From assembly GCA_947504025.1 (NCBI GenBank), contig CANNFX010000002.1:124001-188000 (forward strand): a DNA stretch of 64,000 nucleotides, written 5' to 3'. This stretch comes from an uncultured Sphingomonadaceae bacterium. GTDB lineage: Bacteria > Pseudomonadota > Alphaproteobacteria > Sphingomonadales > Sphingomonadaceae. Position 1 is the stretch's first letter, and each line of letters starts with the position of its first letter. The notes beneath the pieces were generated by a model. The model made no database searches. It was not told the origin of the DNA and saw nothing but the letters and a program-made list of their open reading frames with translations. Positions 32,030-41,893 of the stretch are shown here, piece after piece. The position numbers and the translations under genes are program-made.

Positions 32030-34087
32030 ATGACTCCACCGCGTGCCAAGATGATCGCCAAATCCGTTTTTGCAATGACTTTGCTAGGATCGGCTTCGTT
32101 GCCTGCGATGGTTCAGGCCCGGGATATGACGCCTGAAGACGTTGCGAAAGTCGAGCAAGTCGGCGGCGTAGCCGTTTCACCGGACGGAAGCCGCGTGGCT
32201 TACACAACCGCGCGCTTGCCCGATGTGACAGATGGTGAAGAAAACGGAAGCACCAAGCAGCAATTGATGATGGCCTATGCGCCAGGCAATTCCCGTGCTT
32301 TTCTTCCCGAAGACATGAACGTCTCGGGCGTTGATTTCTCGCCCGATGGCCGAATGGTCAGCTTTCTCTACACCGAAGATAAGGGCAAACGTGCCGTTTG
32401 GGGCATGCCTGTTGATGGCGGCGGCCACCGCAAACTAGCTGAAGTCGATGGTGCGGCAGTGCGCTCCTACGCTTGGTCGCCCGATGGGAGCATGATTTAC
32501 ATGCTAGCCAGCGCAGAGGAAGACAGTGACCGCGAAGACGAGGATGATGCCGGCTTTGACTCAGTAGTTTATGAGGAAGAGGCAAAGCTCAACCGGATGT
32601 TCTCTGCCCGTGCAGGCGCGGATGTGGATGGCGACCCAGTCCAGATTTCTATTCCAGGCTATGTCTCCTCATTCGATATTTCGGGCGATGGCCGCTTCGC
32701 GCTGGTGAAGAGCGCGCCGACCCCGAATATCGACGATGACTACGTATCAAAGCGGGTAAATGTGCTTGATCTAACGTCCGGCAATGTGATGCGTGAAGTC
32801 GAGACTCCGGGCAAGATCGGTGACGTTGAAATTGCCCCTGATGGCAAGACATTGTCGTTGATTGCCGCTGTCGATATGAACGACCCAGCGTCCACGACAC
32901 TGCATTATGTTGATGTCGCGACTGGCGCGATCACTGCCTTGAATGCGGATGCTGCGGAAGCGGCTGTGGACGCGGAATATTTGCCCGACGGCAGGCTGGC
33001 TGTGGTAGTTCACAAAGGCGCCAGCAGCGTGCTGCGGACGTATAATCCAGATGGCAGCGTTGCCGGAGAGATGGATCCAGGGACGTTGAACCTGGTTGGG
33101 ATTGAGGCCGCGGGTGGCCGCGTGGTCGTTCGCGCGAATTCAGCGATGCACCCCAGCGAACTTTTCGCGGTGGAGGGCAATGCATTTACACGCTGGACCA
33201 CGCATAATCCGTGGCTTGCCGATATTGATATGGGTACCCAGCGTATCGTGACTTACACAGCGCGCGATGGGGCGCAGATCGAAGGTGTTTTGATCGAACC
33301 CGTTGGCGGTATTCCGCAGGGCGGCGCGCCGCTTATCATGAATGTTCATGGCGGCCCCGAGGCTCACGAATCAAACGGTTGGCAGACGGCTTACAGCAAG
33401 CCGGGCCAGGTTGCCGCCGGGCAAGGCTATGCCGTGTTCCTACCCAACTATCGCGGCTCTACCGGTTACGGCGTTGCCTTCGCAAAGCAGCATCAGAACG
33501 ATTACGCGGGTAAGGAGTTCAACGATGTTGTTGATGCCAAGCGGTTCTTTGTTTCTGAGGGAATTGCGGATGCCGACCGTGTCGGCATCACCGGCGGTTC
33601 ATATGGCGGTTATGCCAGCGCATGGGGCGCGACAGCGCTGAGCGAGGAGTATGCGGCGAGCGTCATGTTCGTGGGGATTTCGAACCAGATCAGCAAGTTC
33701 GGCACGACTGACATCCCGGTTGAAATGTTCAACGTTCACAGCCGCAAATGGCCATGGGAAGACTGGCGGGGTATGCTCGAAGTTAGCCCGATATATCACG
33801 TCGAAAAAGCCGAAACTCCTCTGCTAATCGTGCATGGTGCAGAAGATACGCGTGTCTCACCCACACAAAGCTACGAGCTTTATCGCAACATCAAGGTGCG
33901 TAAACCAGACACGCCTGTCAGGCTGGTGCTCTATCCCGGTGAAGGTCACGGCAACCGGAAGGCTGCAGCGCGCTATGATTACAACCTTCGAATGATGCGC
34001 TGGTTCGACACCTATCTAAAGACCGGTGATCGGAAGGCCGAAATGCCTGCATCGCGGCCAGATCTAATGCTGGGCGACGAAGATTGA
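32030..34087 (+). CDS. S9-family prolyl oligopeptidase / dipeptidyl-peptidase, secreted
   Basis: 685 aa. Signal peptide (about residues 1-31, ending near VQARD). A beta-propeller of WD-like repeats (GGVAVSPDGSRVAYTTA, VDFSPDGRMVSFLY, YAWSPDGSMIYMLA) covers residues 40-400. The C-terminal alpha/beta hydrolase domain has the nucleophile GITGGSYGGYASAWGA (Ser in GGSYGG), the Asp in HGAEDTRVSP and the His in YPGEGHGNRKAA, the full triad. Periplasmic or outer-membrane peptide degradation is the likely role. An intrinsic terminator follows. Confidence 0.93.
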   Translation: MTPPRAKMIAKSVFAMTLLGSASLPAMVQARDMTPEDVAKVEQVGGVAVSPDGSRVAYTTARLPDVTDGEENGSTKQQLMMAYAPGNSRAFLPEDMNVSGVDFSPDGRMVSFLYTEDKGKRAVWGMPVDGGGHRKLAEVDGAAVRSYAWSPDGSMIYMLASAEEDSDREDEDDAGFDSVVYEEEAKLNRMFSARAGADVDGDPVQISIPGYVSSFDISGDGRFALVKSAPTPNIDDDYVSKRVNVLDLTSGNVMREVETPGKIGDVEIAPDGKTLSLIAAVDMNDPASTTLHYVDVATGAITALNADAAEAAVDAEYLPDGRLAVVVHKGASSVLRTYNPDGSVAGEMDPGTLNLVGIEAAGGRVVVRANSAMHPSELFAVEGNAFTRWTTHNPWLADIDMGTQRIVTYTARDGAQIEGVLIEPVGGIPQGGAPLIMNVHGGPEAHESNGWQTAYSKPGQVAAGQGYAVFLPNYRGSTGYGVAFAKQHQNDYAGKEFNDVVDAKRFFVSEGIADADRVGITGGSYGGYASAWGATALSEEYAASVMFVGISNQISKFGTTDIPVEMFNVHSRKWPWEDWRGMLEVSPIYHVEKAETPLLIVHGAEDTRVSPTQSYELYRNIKVRKPDTPVRLVLYPGEGHGNRKAAARYDYNLRMMRWFDTYLKTGDRKAEMPASRPDLMLGDED

Positions 34088-34132
34088 AGGGGGCCTGGAG
34101 GGGCAGAAGCGGGCTTCTAGGCAATTGAAAAT

Positions 34133-34163
34133 AGAGGGCGGGGCTTACAAGGCTTCGCCCTCT
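34133..34163. terminator. Intrinsic terminator between S9 peptidase and MipA
   Basis: AGAGGGCG (34133-34140) pairs with CGCCCTCT (34156-34163) across an imperfect inner stem, followed by TGTTGTTT. It sits between two convergent genes. Confidence 0.75.
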
Positions 34164-34206
34164 TGTTGTTTCCGAACTGGCTAAGGCAGAACCCGGTCGG
34201 GGGCGC

Positions 34207-35097
34207 CTAGAACGCGTAACCTAGGCCCACAGCGCTGAACAATTGGTCAGCACTACCGCGCACACTGGTATAGGGTGTGCGCTTGGCATCGCCGATCATC
34301 CGTGAATAGCCGCCAATGAACACTGCCGCAAAGCCGCCGTTGGTAATGTCGCCGTCTAGATCGAAAGCGAACAGTAAGTTCGCACCGACTTTGTTGAAGC
34401 CGCCATCCGCCTGATACAACGCAAGCCCGCTGCCGGCGTTCTGTTGCGCATTTACGCTGTAATAATAGTCGGCATAGTCGTCAGTTGTATATTCCGCGTT
34501 GAGCGACAACGAGACGGCCGCTCCGCGACTAATCGGCGTGAAATAGGTGACTGACGGATCGACAACCATCCCCTTATGCGCTCCCGCAACGTCCCAGCGG
34601 ACGTCGACTGCAGCGGACAGGCTATCAAAGGGATTGAGTAGCCCGGGGATACTAACGCCAAACGTTGGGCCAACCTCGATTGCTGTGTCGAGCTCGCCCG
34701 CCAATTTCACCACATCATCTTTGATCCGGCTGGCGCGGTTGCTGCGAACACGAAAAGCGAAACCCGCATCGAAGGATGCGCCAGTGGGTTTATCGCCGAT
34801 GAAATCGACCGCTAATCCAGCGGGGCGAGCATTGATGTCGATCCCGCCAACCGACCCTTGGATCAAGGGAGCAGGAGACAAGACATAATCGTTCGAGCCA
34901 TCATAGCTGGGGCTATAGGCGACACCGATGCCGAGGCTGGCCCAATCGCCATCGAATATGGTTTCAGTAGGAATACCTTCGGGTGGCCCGGCCCTTTCGG
35001 CGGCTTCCTGTGCGACGGCCGGCATTGCTAATGAAAGGGAAGCACCGACAATCGCTGTAGCGATTGGGCGAAATCTGAAAATTGGCCGAGAAAGCAT
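34207..35097 (-). CDS. MipA/OmpV-family outer-membrane protein
   Basis: 296 aa with a signal peptide ending at AVAQEA. DWASLGIGVAYSPSYDGSND is a typical MipA/OmpV start, followed by alternating beta-strands and a C-terminal FSAVGLGYAF, an aromatic-ended last strand as in barrel proteins. The family includes MltA-interacting protein and antigen OmpV; specific function is unknown. Lies downstream of a LacI-type regulator on the same strand with 57 bases between. Confidence 0.88.
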   Translation of the reverse strand: MLSRPIFRFRPIATAIVGASLSLAMPAVAQEAAERAGPPEGIPTETIFDGDWASLGIGVAYSPSYDGSNDYVLSPAPLIQGSVGGIDINARPAGLAVDFIGDKPTGASFDAGFAFRVRSNRASRIKDDVVKLAGELDTAIEVGPTFGVSIPGLLNPFDSLSAAVDVRWDVAGAHKGMVVDPSVTYFTPISRGAAVSLSLNAEYTTDDYADYYYSVNAQQNAGSGLALYQADGGFNKVGANLLFAFDLDGDITNGGFAAVFIGGYSRMIGDAKRTPYTSVRGSADQLFSAVGLGYAF

Positions 35098-35154
35098 GGG
35101 CTAAAGCCTTGATTGAACGTTGCTTGTTTAACCCACCAGATAAGCCGGGTTCCG

Positions 35155-36186
35155 TCAACGCGTGCTTTGGCGGACGATTAGGCTTACTGGCACTCGCGGT
35201 GGAGGCGCCTCCTGGCCATCAACCAAGGCGCGGATCCGGGTTACCAATGCAGCACCTGCCTTGGTAAGATCGGGCTCCACAGTCGTGAGCGGCGGGTGGG
35301 AATATCGCGAGGCATAAAGACCATCGAAGCCCACAACACCCATGTCGCCAGGCACCGCTTTGCCGGCACCGTCCAATGCTTCCAGCGCGCCCAGTGCAAT
35401 TGAATCGCAAGCGGCAAAGATTGCATCCACCGGGCGCTCCCCTTTCAACAGGCTGGCAACGCCGCGCCGACCCTGCTCTTCGCGCTTCAGAGAAGTGTCA
35501 ATTGGGTGGAGAACCGGCGTTAAACCAGCCTCCCTCATTGCTTCGCAATATCCCTCGTACCGTTCAAGAAACTGGCGCTGTGGGCTATCTGTTGCACCAA
35601 GGCAGACAATGTCGCGGTATCCGGATTCGATCAGATGCTCTGTTGCCATTCTGGCTCCGCCGGCATTGTCAGATCGAACCCATTGCATGTCGTCGAAAGG
35701 TGAGCCCCAGCATGCAATCCGTTCGTTTGAAGCGCTCAACTTACGGAAATGCTCCCAACCTTCGCGGTTGTCGGTCGTACCTATAACAATCACGCCGTCG
35801 GCCTGGCGCCGTTCAAAATAATGACCGTGAAACGCATTTTTTTGGAAAGAAACGAGTGTGTCATATCCTGCCTCGGATGCTGCGGAGCAGATGCTGCCAA
35901 GCAAGGCATAGTGGAACGGATTGATCGATTTTTCCGGCACGCCTTCACGTCCGATGACGACAACTGCAATGACACCAACTTTACTGCTGCGCAGGCGAGA
36001 GCCAAGCGTATCCACCTGATATTCCAACTGTTCTGCCGCAGCGATGACCTTATTGCGTGTGCCTTCACTGATCTGATCGGGGTTGCTGAACGTGCGTGAA
36101 ACGGTCGACTGACTGACGCCGGCCAGCTCGGCCACATCAATGGCCGTTGGCCGTCTGCGCGGCTTTCCAGCTCCTTCTTTGACCAT
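35155..36186 (-). CDS. LacI-family transcriptional regulator
   Basis: 343 aa. HTH TAIDVAELAGVSQSTVSRTF (residues 13-32) followed by the hinge SEGTRNKVIAAAEQLEYQ, then a periplasmic-binding-like sensor domain (ADGVIVIGTTDNREG, VRSDNAGGARMATEHLIESG, DAIFAACDSIALGALEAL). Inducers of LacI proteins are sugars or related metabolites; which one cannot be told. No carbohydrate operon adjoins, so its targets may include mipA or lie elsewhere. Confidence 0.93.
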   Translation of the reverse strand: MVKEGAGKPRRRPTAIDVAELAGVSQSTVSRTFSNPDQISEGTRNKVIAAAEQLEYQVDTLGSRLRSSKVGVIAVVVIGREGVPEKSINPFHYALLGSICSAASEAGYDTLVSFQKNAFHGHYFERRQADGVIVIGTTDNREGWEHFRKLSASNERIACWGSPFDDMQWVRSDNAGGARMATEHLIESGYRDIVCLGATDSPQRQFLERYEGYCEAMREAGLTPVLHPIDTSLKREEQGRRGVASLLKGERPVDAIFAACDSIALGALEALDGAGKAVPGDMGVVGFDGLYASRYSHPPLTTVEPDLTKAGAALVTRIRALVDGQEAPPPRVPVSLIVRQSTR

Positions 36187-36265
36187 TCGGTATCGTCCCC
36201 TTTTTTCGCAGGCCCCGCATCAACCGATTCCCCGCCTTGTACCGGCGAAGAGGCGAGCGTAACAA

Positions 36266-38518
36266 ATGCGTCATATGCAAAGCTCAAAGCCTGCCAAACG
36301 AATTAGTCACATGGACGCTATGATCGCAAGTGATGCAGCAAATGATACGCCTATAAGCGAGGCCAGAAATGGCGTGCCTGCGGATCGTTATTTCAATCGT
36401 GAGCTTAGCTGGTTGTCGTTTAACGAACGGGTCCTGGCCGAAGCGACTAACGAAAGTTATCCGCTTTTAGAGCGGCTACGCTTCCTGTCGATCTCAGGCA
36501 GCAATCTGGATGAATTCCTGATGATCCGCGTTGCCGGGCTTGCTGGCCAGGTGCAGCGCGGCATCACCAACATGTCGATTGATGGACGGACACCGTCCCA
36601 ACAGCTTGCTGCAGTGCGTAAACGGGTTGAGGAGCTCGAAGAAAGACAGCAAGAAATTCTTGGCGAATTGCGCGAGATGCTGGCAGTTGAGCACATTCAT
36701 ATCGCAAACGAGGAATACATTGATTCCGACGCTCACAAATGGCTGAAGAATTATTTCAAGGACCATATCCTGCCCGTATTGACCCCGCAGGCGATCGATC
36801 CGGCGCATCCGTTCCCGTTTGTTGCCAATGAAGGGATTGGTCTGCTGTTTAATCTGGTCCGCAAGGATACAGGCGGTCAGCTAATCGAAATGGTGCTGAT
36901 ACCCAATGCAATCCCACGGTTTGTGCGGATACCAGGGGATACGGCAATTTATGTGTCTATCGAATCGGTGATCCGACGATTTGCGAAGAAGATGTTTCCT
37001 GGCTTCAAGATCAACGGTGACGGACTGTTCCGCGTGCTTCGCGATAGCGATATCGAAGTGGAAGAAGATGCTGAAGACCTGGTTCGTTATTTCCGCAGCG
37101 CGATCCAACGGCGCCGCAGGGGCGGGGTGATCCTGCTGGAGCTGGATGACGATTGCGACCCTGAATGCGAACAGTTGCTGCTCGACAACCTCGGTCTCGA
37201 AAATGCGATGATCGCTAAGAGCAGCGGGATGTTGGGGATCACAGGTCTTGATCTGCTGACCGAAGAAGATCGTCCAGACCTTAAATTCGTCCCATACAGC
37301 CCGCGCTATCCCGAACGGGTGATGGAACATGACGGCGATTGTTTCGCTGCGATCCGCGAAAAGGATCTGATCATTCACCACCCATATGAAAGCTTCGAAG
37401 TGGTGGTTGATTTCATTCGGCAAGCTGCGGCCGATCCGGCGGTAATTTCGATCAAACAGACTCTCTACCGAGCGGGCAACCAGTCACCGGTTGTCGCCGC
37501 GTTGATTGCCGCGGCCGAGGAAGGGAAGTCGGTCACTGCGGTGGTTGAATTGAAGGCCCGCTTCGACGAGGAGCAAAATTTGCACTGGGCCAGTGAGCTA
37601 GAGCGGGCCGGCGTGCAGGTGATCTATGGTTTTGTCGACTGGAAGACCCATGCAAAGGTCTCGATGGTCGTGCGGCAGGAAGAAGGCGGATACAGGACCT
37701 ACTGCCATTTCGGTACGGGTAATTATCATCCCGTCACGGCCAAAATTTATACTGATCTAAGCTTTTTCACCGCTGACCCAGCGTTAGGGCGGGATGCCGC
37801 AAAACTATTCAATTTCGTAACTGGTTATGTGGAGCCGCGCAGTACTGAGAAGCTGACGATCAGTCCGATTGGCTTGCGTGACAAATTATATGAAAACATC
37901 GCGGATGAAATTGCCAATGCAGCTGAAGGCAAACCAGCAGCAATCTGGGCCAAGATGAATGCGCTGACCGATGGAGCAATGATCGATCGGCTCTATGAAG
38001 CGAGCAATGCAGGCGTCGAGATCACGCTGGTGATCCGCGGTATTTGCTGTCTGCGCCCTGGTGTGGATGGTCTGTCGGAAAATATAACGGTGAAATCGGT
38101 TATAGGCCGGTTTCTCGAACACGGCCGTATCTGGGCCTTTGGGAACGGCGAGGCATTACCGAGTAAGGAGGCGAAGGTATATATTTCGAGCGCGGATGCC
38201 ATGTCGCGCAATCTCGATCGGCGGGTGGAATCGCTGGTGCCTATCACGAACAAGACCGTGCATGATCAGGTGCTTGAGCAGGTGCTGCTCGCCAATCTGC
38301 TCGATACGGGGCAAAGCTGGCTGCTTGACTCTGGAGGTCAGTATTTGCGGGTCGCCGAAGATGATGACGTAACGCCTTTCAATTTGCACAGCTACTTCAT
38401 GCAGAACCCATCCCTGTCGGGCCGTGGTGCTGCGCTAACGTCGGGCAATGTGCCCGAACTGACATTGCGCAGGGGCCGCATTGATAGGGCAGGGGATGTG
38501 CCGGATGGCGGGCAATAA
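36266..38518 (+). CDS. ppk1: Polyphosphate kinase Ppk1
   Basis: 750 aa. NRELSWLSFNERVLAEA (residues 46-62) starts the N-domain, FPFVANEGIGLLFNLV the head domain, and the catalytic His is in CHFGTGNYHPVTAKIYTDL; PYESFEVVVDFIRQAAADPA and ISIKQTLYRAGNQSPVVAAL are also Ppk1 signatures. It makes polyphosphate from ATP reversibly. Three in-frame ATGs lie at 36266, 36275 and 36311, so the exact start is uncertain. Confidence 0.97.
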   Translation: MRHMQSSKPAKRISHMDAMIASDAANDTPISEARNGVPADRYFNRELSWLSFNERVLAEATNESYPLLERLRFLSISGSNLDEFLMIRVAGLAGQVQRGITNMSIDGRTPSQQLAAVRKRVEELEERQQEILGELREMLAVEHIHIANEEYIDSDAHKWLKNYFKDHILPVLTPQAIDPAHPFPFVANEGIGLLFNLVRKDTGGQLIEMVLIPNAIPRFVRIPGDTAIYVSIESVIRRFAKKMFPGFKINGDGLFRVLRDSDIEVEEDAEDLVRYFRSAIQRRRRGGVILLELDDDCDPECEQLLLDNLGLENAMIAKSSGMLGITGLDLLTEEDRPDLKFVPYSPRYPERVMEHDGDCFAAIREKDLIIHHPYESFEVVVDFIRQAAADPAVISIKQTLYRAGNQSPVVAALIAAAEEGKSVTAVVELKARFDEEQNLHWASELERAGVQVIYGFVDWKTHAKVSMVVRQEEGGYRTYCHFGTGNYHPVTAKIYTDLSFFTADPALGRDAAKLFNFVTGYVEPRSTEKLTISPIGLRDKLYENIADEIANAAEGKPAAIWAKMNALTDGAMIDRLYEASNAGVEITLVIRGICCLRPGVDGLSENITVKSVIGRFLEHGRIWAFGNGEALPSKEAKVYISSADAMSRNLDRRVESLVPITNKTVHDQVLEQVLLANLLDTGQSWLLDSGGQYLRVAEDDDVTPFNLHSYFMQNPSLSGRGAALTSGNVPELTLRRGRIDRAGDVPDGGQ

Positions 38519-40004
38519 AACAGGGAAATGGGGCAAAGAACTTAGCGCGATTGTTGATATCGGATCGAATACAGTCCGATTGGTCGTGTATGGAGGTACG
38601 CGCCGAGCACCGAGCGTTTTCCTAAATGAAAAGGTGACCGCTCGATTGGGCCGGGAGCTGACTGAAACTGGGTTGATACCTCAGAAATCGGCGGAAATGG
38701 CGATTGCGGGCCTTAGCCGTTACGCGCTTCTTCTTAGTGACCTTGAGGTGAGGGACGTACAGGTCGCTGCCACTGCCGCGGCGCGGGAGGCTAGCAACGG
38801 TGAGGAATTTCTGACCAAAGTTCGTGCATTGGGTTTTGAACCTCGTTTGCTTAGCGGCGCGGACGAGGCGGATGCCTCAGCTATGGGAGTCATCGGCGCA
38901 TTCCCGAATGCGCGCGGTACTGTGGCGGACATCGGCGGCGGGAGCCTCGAACTAGCCTGGATCGAGGATGGCAAAGTGAGCGATTGCGCCAGCTTGCCGC
39001 TTGGCACACTTCGGCTCCCAGCGCTTAGTGCAAACGGACCCAGGGCCTTCAAGGAATCCATTCGCAAGGCTTTGGAGGGCGCGGGCTGGACTATGAACAC
39101 CGATGCTCCGCTCTATCTGGTCGGCGGAACATGGCGTGCGCTGGCCACTTATGTGCTGCACCGCCAACAATCACCGCTAACTGACCCGCATGGTATCGCA
39201 TTGCCATATGAAGACGCTCTCGGCCTCGCGCAGAGCCTAGCAAAAGTTGATGTCGAGAGATTTGCCAACGTGCCGGGGCTGGCCTCCAGCCGAGCCGAAT
39301 CTCTGCCAGACGCTGCTCAATTACTTCGTATCGTTTTGGAGGAGCTCACACCGTCGCAGGTTGTGATTTCAGCATGGGGTCTGAGAGAAGGGCTGTTGTA
39401 TCAGCGGCTCGACAGCGCGGCGCGTTCACAAGACCCTCTCCTCGCCGCAGTTGCCGAATTCACTGAGCCTTATGGCGGAACACCGTCGCGTGCGGCGATG
39501 ATTGCCGCGTGGAGCGTAAACGCGCTGGAGCCAGGTGGATCGGGAACCGAACGCGAGCGGCTGGCGGTTACGATGCTCACTCTCGCGCTTGCCCGAGTGG
39601 AACCGAATTTGCGTATTCGAACAGCAATGGAATGGGCGCTCGATAAGCGTTGGATAGGCCTGGATACGCGGGGCCGTGCGATGGCGGCAGCGGCCTTGCT
39701 AGGCAGTAGCGGGCAGACATTCATGCCCGATCAGTTGGCTCAATTGGCCGAACCGGATGCCCTTTTTGAAGCAATGGTGTGGGGCCTGGCTGCCCGGTTG
39801 TGCCGCAGGCTCGGAGCTGGATCGCGAGTATCACTAATGAGCAGTTATCTGTCGCGAAGCGACGATGCGATCACTTTACAGATTGAAGAGCCGCGCGCAC
39901 CGCTTTTCGGCGACAATGCGCGCAAGGATTTGGCCTTGCTGGCTGATTTTCTTGGTCTCGAAAGCAAGGTGGAAATCGTGAAGGAAGTGCAGCGCCGAAG
40001 CTAA
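38505..40004 (+). CDS. ppx: Exopolyphosphatase Ppx/GppA
   Basis: 499 aa from ATG 38505; AGGGG at 38491-38495 gives good spacing, although ATG 38496 and TTG 38481 are also in frame. SAIVDIGSNTVRLVVYGG and GTVADIGGGSLELAWIEDG are the actin-like ATPase phosphate-1 and phosphate-2 motifs of the Ppx/GppA family. It overlaps the end of ppk1 by 14 bases, so the polyphosphate maker and breaker are translated together. Confidence 0.95.
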   Translation: MAGNKTGKWGKELSAIVDIGSNTVRLVVYGGTRRAPSVFLNEKVTARLGRELTETGLIPQKSAEMAIAGLSRYALLLSDLEVRDVQVAATAAAREASNGEEFLTKVRALGFEPRLLSGADEADASAMGVIGAFPNARGTVADIGGGSLELAWIEDGKVSDCASLPLGTLRLPALSANGPRAFKESIRKALEGAGWTMNTDAPLYLVGGTWRALATYVLHRQQSPLTDPHGIALPYEDALGLAQSLAKVDVERFANVPGLASSRAESLPDAAQLLRIVLEELTPSQVVISAWGLREGLLYQRLDSAARSQDPLLAAVAEFTEPYGGTPSRAAMIAAWSVNALEPGGSGTERERLAVTMLTLALARVEPNLRIRTAMEWALDKRWIGLDTRGRAMAAAALLGSSGQTFMPDQLAQLAEPDALFEAMVWGLAARLCRRLGAGSRVSLMSSYLSRSDDAITLQIEEPRAPLFGDNARKDLALLADFLGLESKVEIVKEVQRRS

Positions 40005-40077
40005 ACAAGCACCCTAGCTGGACGCGGTCGCAATCGCGTCATATCAACGTACCAAGATCGTTTTCGACGTTTAACCA

Positions 40078-41412
40078 ATGGATAGACCGATGACCGAATT
40101 TCAAACCGACCGCCGCATTTTTATGAAAGCCACAGGCTCTGCCTTTGCAGCCTTGTTGGCGAGCGGATGTATGGCGCGCGGCGGGGGGAGCATCGCTGCT
40201 GTTCCTGCGAAGTCCTATGGTCCGTTGGTGCCCGATCCGGCCGGTTTCCTCGATCTTCCACAAGGCTTTTCCTACAAGGTACTGTCCCGCCTCGACGATG
40301 CGATGAGCGATGGCGGAACCGTGCCTGACAAGGCGGACGGTATGGGATGTTTCAAGCTGCCAGATGGCAAGCTGGCGCTGGTTCGCAATCACGAATTGGT
40401 GCCTGGCGATGGGGCTGGAACCGAACTCAAGGCAGGTTATGGCCGGATGCCTGACGGTGCGATCCTGCCGGGCGGGACCACGACAATCGTACTCGACGCC
40501 GAAACGCTAGCGGTCGAGAAACAATTCCGCTCGTTGGCGGGGACGATGCGCAATTGCTCGGGGGGAATTACCCCGTGGGGCAGCTGGCTGACCTGTGAGG
40601 AGCCAAGCTCGCGCGGGCTGAAGCTTTTGCCGAAGCATGGCTACGTGTTCGAAATTCCAGCCGCGGCAACGGGTATGGTGGATGCCCAGCCGTTGAAGGC
40701 GATGGGCCGCTTCAACCATGAGGCGGCAGCCGTCGATCCGGCGACGGGTATCGTCTATTTGACCGAAGATGAAGGTGACAGCCTGTTCTACCGCTTCGTC
40801 CCGAAAACTCCTGGCAAATTGGCGGATGGCGGCGCCTTGCAGGCAATGGTAATTGAAGGCGGTTCTGCCGATACGCGTAACAAGGAAAGCGCGACCTTTG
40901 CCGTAGGCGCCGAATATGATGTGCGCTGGATCACGCTCGACAAGGTCGAGAACCCAGATGGCGACTTAAGGGAACGCGGCGCACAGCAAGGCGCAGCGAT
41001 TTTTGCACGCGGTGAAGGACTCCATTATGGAGACGATGAGCTCTATTTCTGCTGCACATCGGGCGGCGCCGCCAATTTGGGCCAGATATTCCGCCTGACC
41101 CCGGGCCTGAACGGCAAAGCCGACAAGTTGCAGCTGTTTTTCGAGAGCAGCGATCCGGAACAGTTCAACTACGGTGACAATCTCTGCGTCGGGCCGAACG
41201 GCCATCTTGTGGTCTGCGAAGACCAATATACGGACGTTGTCGACAACCATCTTCGCGGCCTCACACCTGATGGTGAGGTATATGATCTCGCCCGCCTGAA
41301 CGAGCAGACCGAACTGGCGGGTGCGTGTTTCTCACCCGATGGCAAAACGATGTTCGTAAACAGCTACAGCCCTACGGCGACTGTTGCTATTACCGGACCT
41401 TGGATAGCGTAG
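40078..41412 (+). CDS. PhoX-like Tat-exported phosphatase (DUF839)
   Basis: 444 aa. The N-terminus DRRIFMKATGSAFAALLASGC has a twin-Arg motif and a lipobox-like Cys, so it is likely a Tat-secreted lipoprotein. VRNHELVPGD, NCSGGITPWGSWLTCEEPSS and GRFNHEAAAVDPATGIVYLT are conserved PhoX/DUF839 features, and the C-terminal NYGDNLCVGPNGHLVVCEDQ also fits. PhoX enzymes are Ca-Fe alkaline phosphatases. Following ppk1-ppx it fits a phosphate-scavenging group. No Pho box was identified. Confidence 0.85.
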   Translation: MDRPMTEFQTDRRIFMKATGSAFAALLASGCMARGGGSIAAVPAKSYGPLVPDPAGFLDLPQGFSYKVLSRLDDAMSDGGTVPDKADGMGCFKLPDGKLALVRNHELVPGDGAGTELKAGYGRMPDGAILPGGTTTIVLDAETLAVEKQFRSLAGTMRNCSGGITPWGSWLTCEEPSSRGLKLLPKHGYVFEIPAAATGMVDAQPLKAMGRFNHEAAAVDPATGIVYLTEDEGDSLFYRFVPKTPGKLADGGALQAMVIEGGSADTRNKESATFAVGAEYDVRWITLDKVENPDGDLRERGAQQGAAIFARGEGLHYGDDELYFCCTSGGAANLGQIFRLTPGLNGKADKLQLFFESSDPEQFNYGDNLCVGPNGHLVVCEDQYTDVVDNHLRGLTPDGEVYDLARLNEQTELAGACFSPDGKTMFVNSYSPTATVAITGPWIA

Positions 41413-41425
41413 TGGGGATAGCGTA

Positions 41426-41893
41426 ATGGCAGGTGTTTGGTTCGATGAACTCGAAGTGGGGCAGATGTTCAATCATGCGATTCGCCGCACGGTGACCGAG
41501 ACGGACAATGTTATGTTCTCGACGCTCACGCATAATCCGGCGCAGCTTCACCTTGATGCCGAATATATGAAGGGCACCGATTTCGGACAGATCATCGTCA
41601 ATTCGACCTTCACGCTTGGTTTGATGGTTGGCGTGTCTGTCGGTGATACGACGCTTGGCACAGCAGTCGCTAATCTCGGTTGGGACGAAGTGCGGTTCCC
41701 CGCACCGGTCTTCATAGGCGATACACTGCGGATCGAAACAGAGGTGCTGGAACTGCGCGAAAGCAAGTCGCGGCCCAACGCCGGGATTGTGACTTTTGCC
41801 CACCGGGCCTTCAATCAGAACGACGTCCTTGTCGGTAGTTGTACCCGCAGCGGGCTACAATTGAAGCGACCAGAGAGCGGGAGAGCAGCATGA
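41426..41893 (+). CDS. MaoC-like dehydratase
   Basis: 155 aa, hot-dog fold. GQMFNHAIRRTVTETDNVMF, LTHNPAQLHLDAEYMKG (the Asn-Pro-x-x-x-His of MaoC) and FGQIIVNSTFTLGLMVGVSV support it. Overlaps citE by ATGA. The pair resembles mesaconyl-CoA hydratase / methylmalyl-CoA steps, but the substrate is not settled by sequence. Confidence 0.88.
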   Translation: MAGVWFDELEVGQMFNHAIRRTVTETDNVMFSTLTHNPAQLHLDAEYMKGTDFGQIIVNSTFTLGLMVGVSVGDTTLGTAVANLGWDEVRFPAPVFIGDTLRIETEVLELRESKSRPNAGIVTFAHRAFNQNDVLVGSCTRSGLQLKRPESGRAA

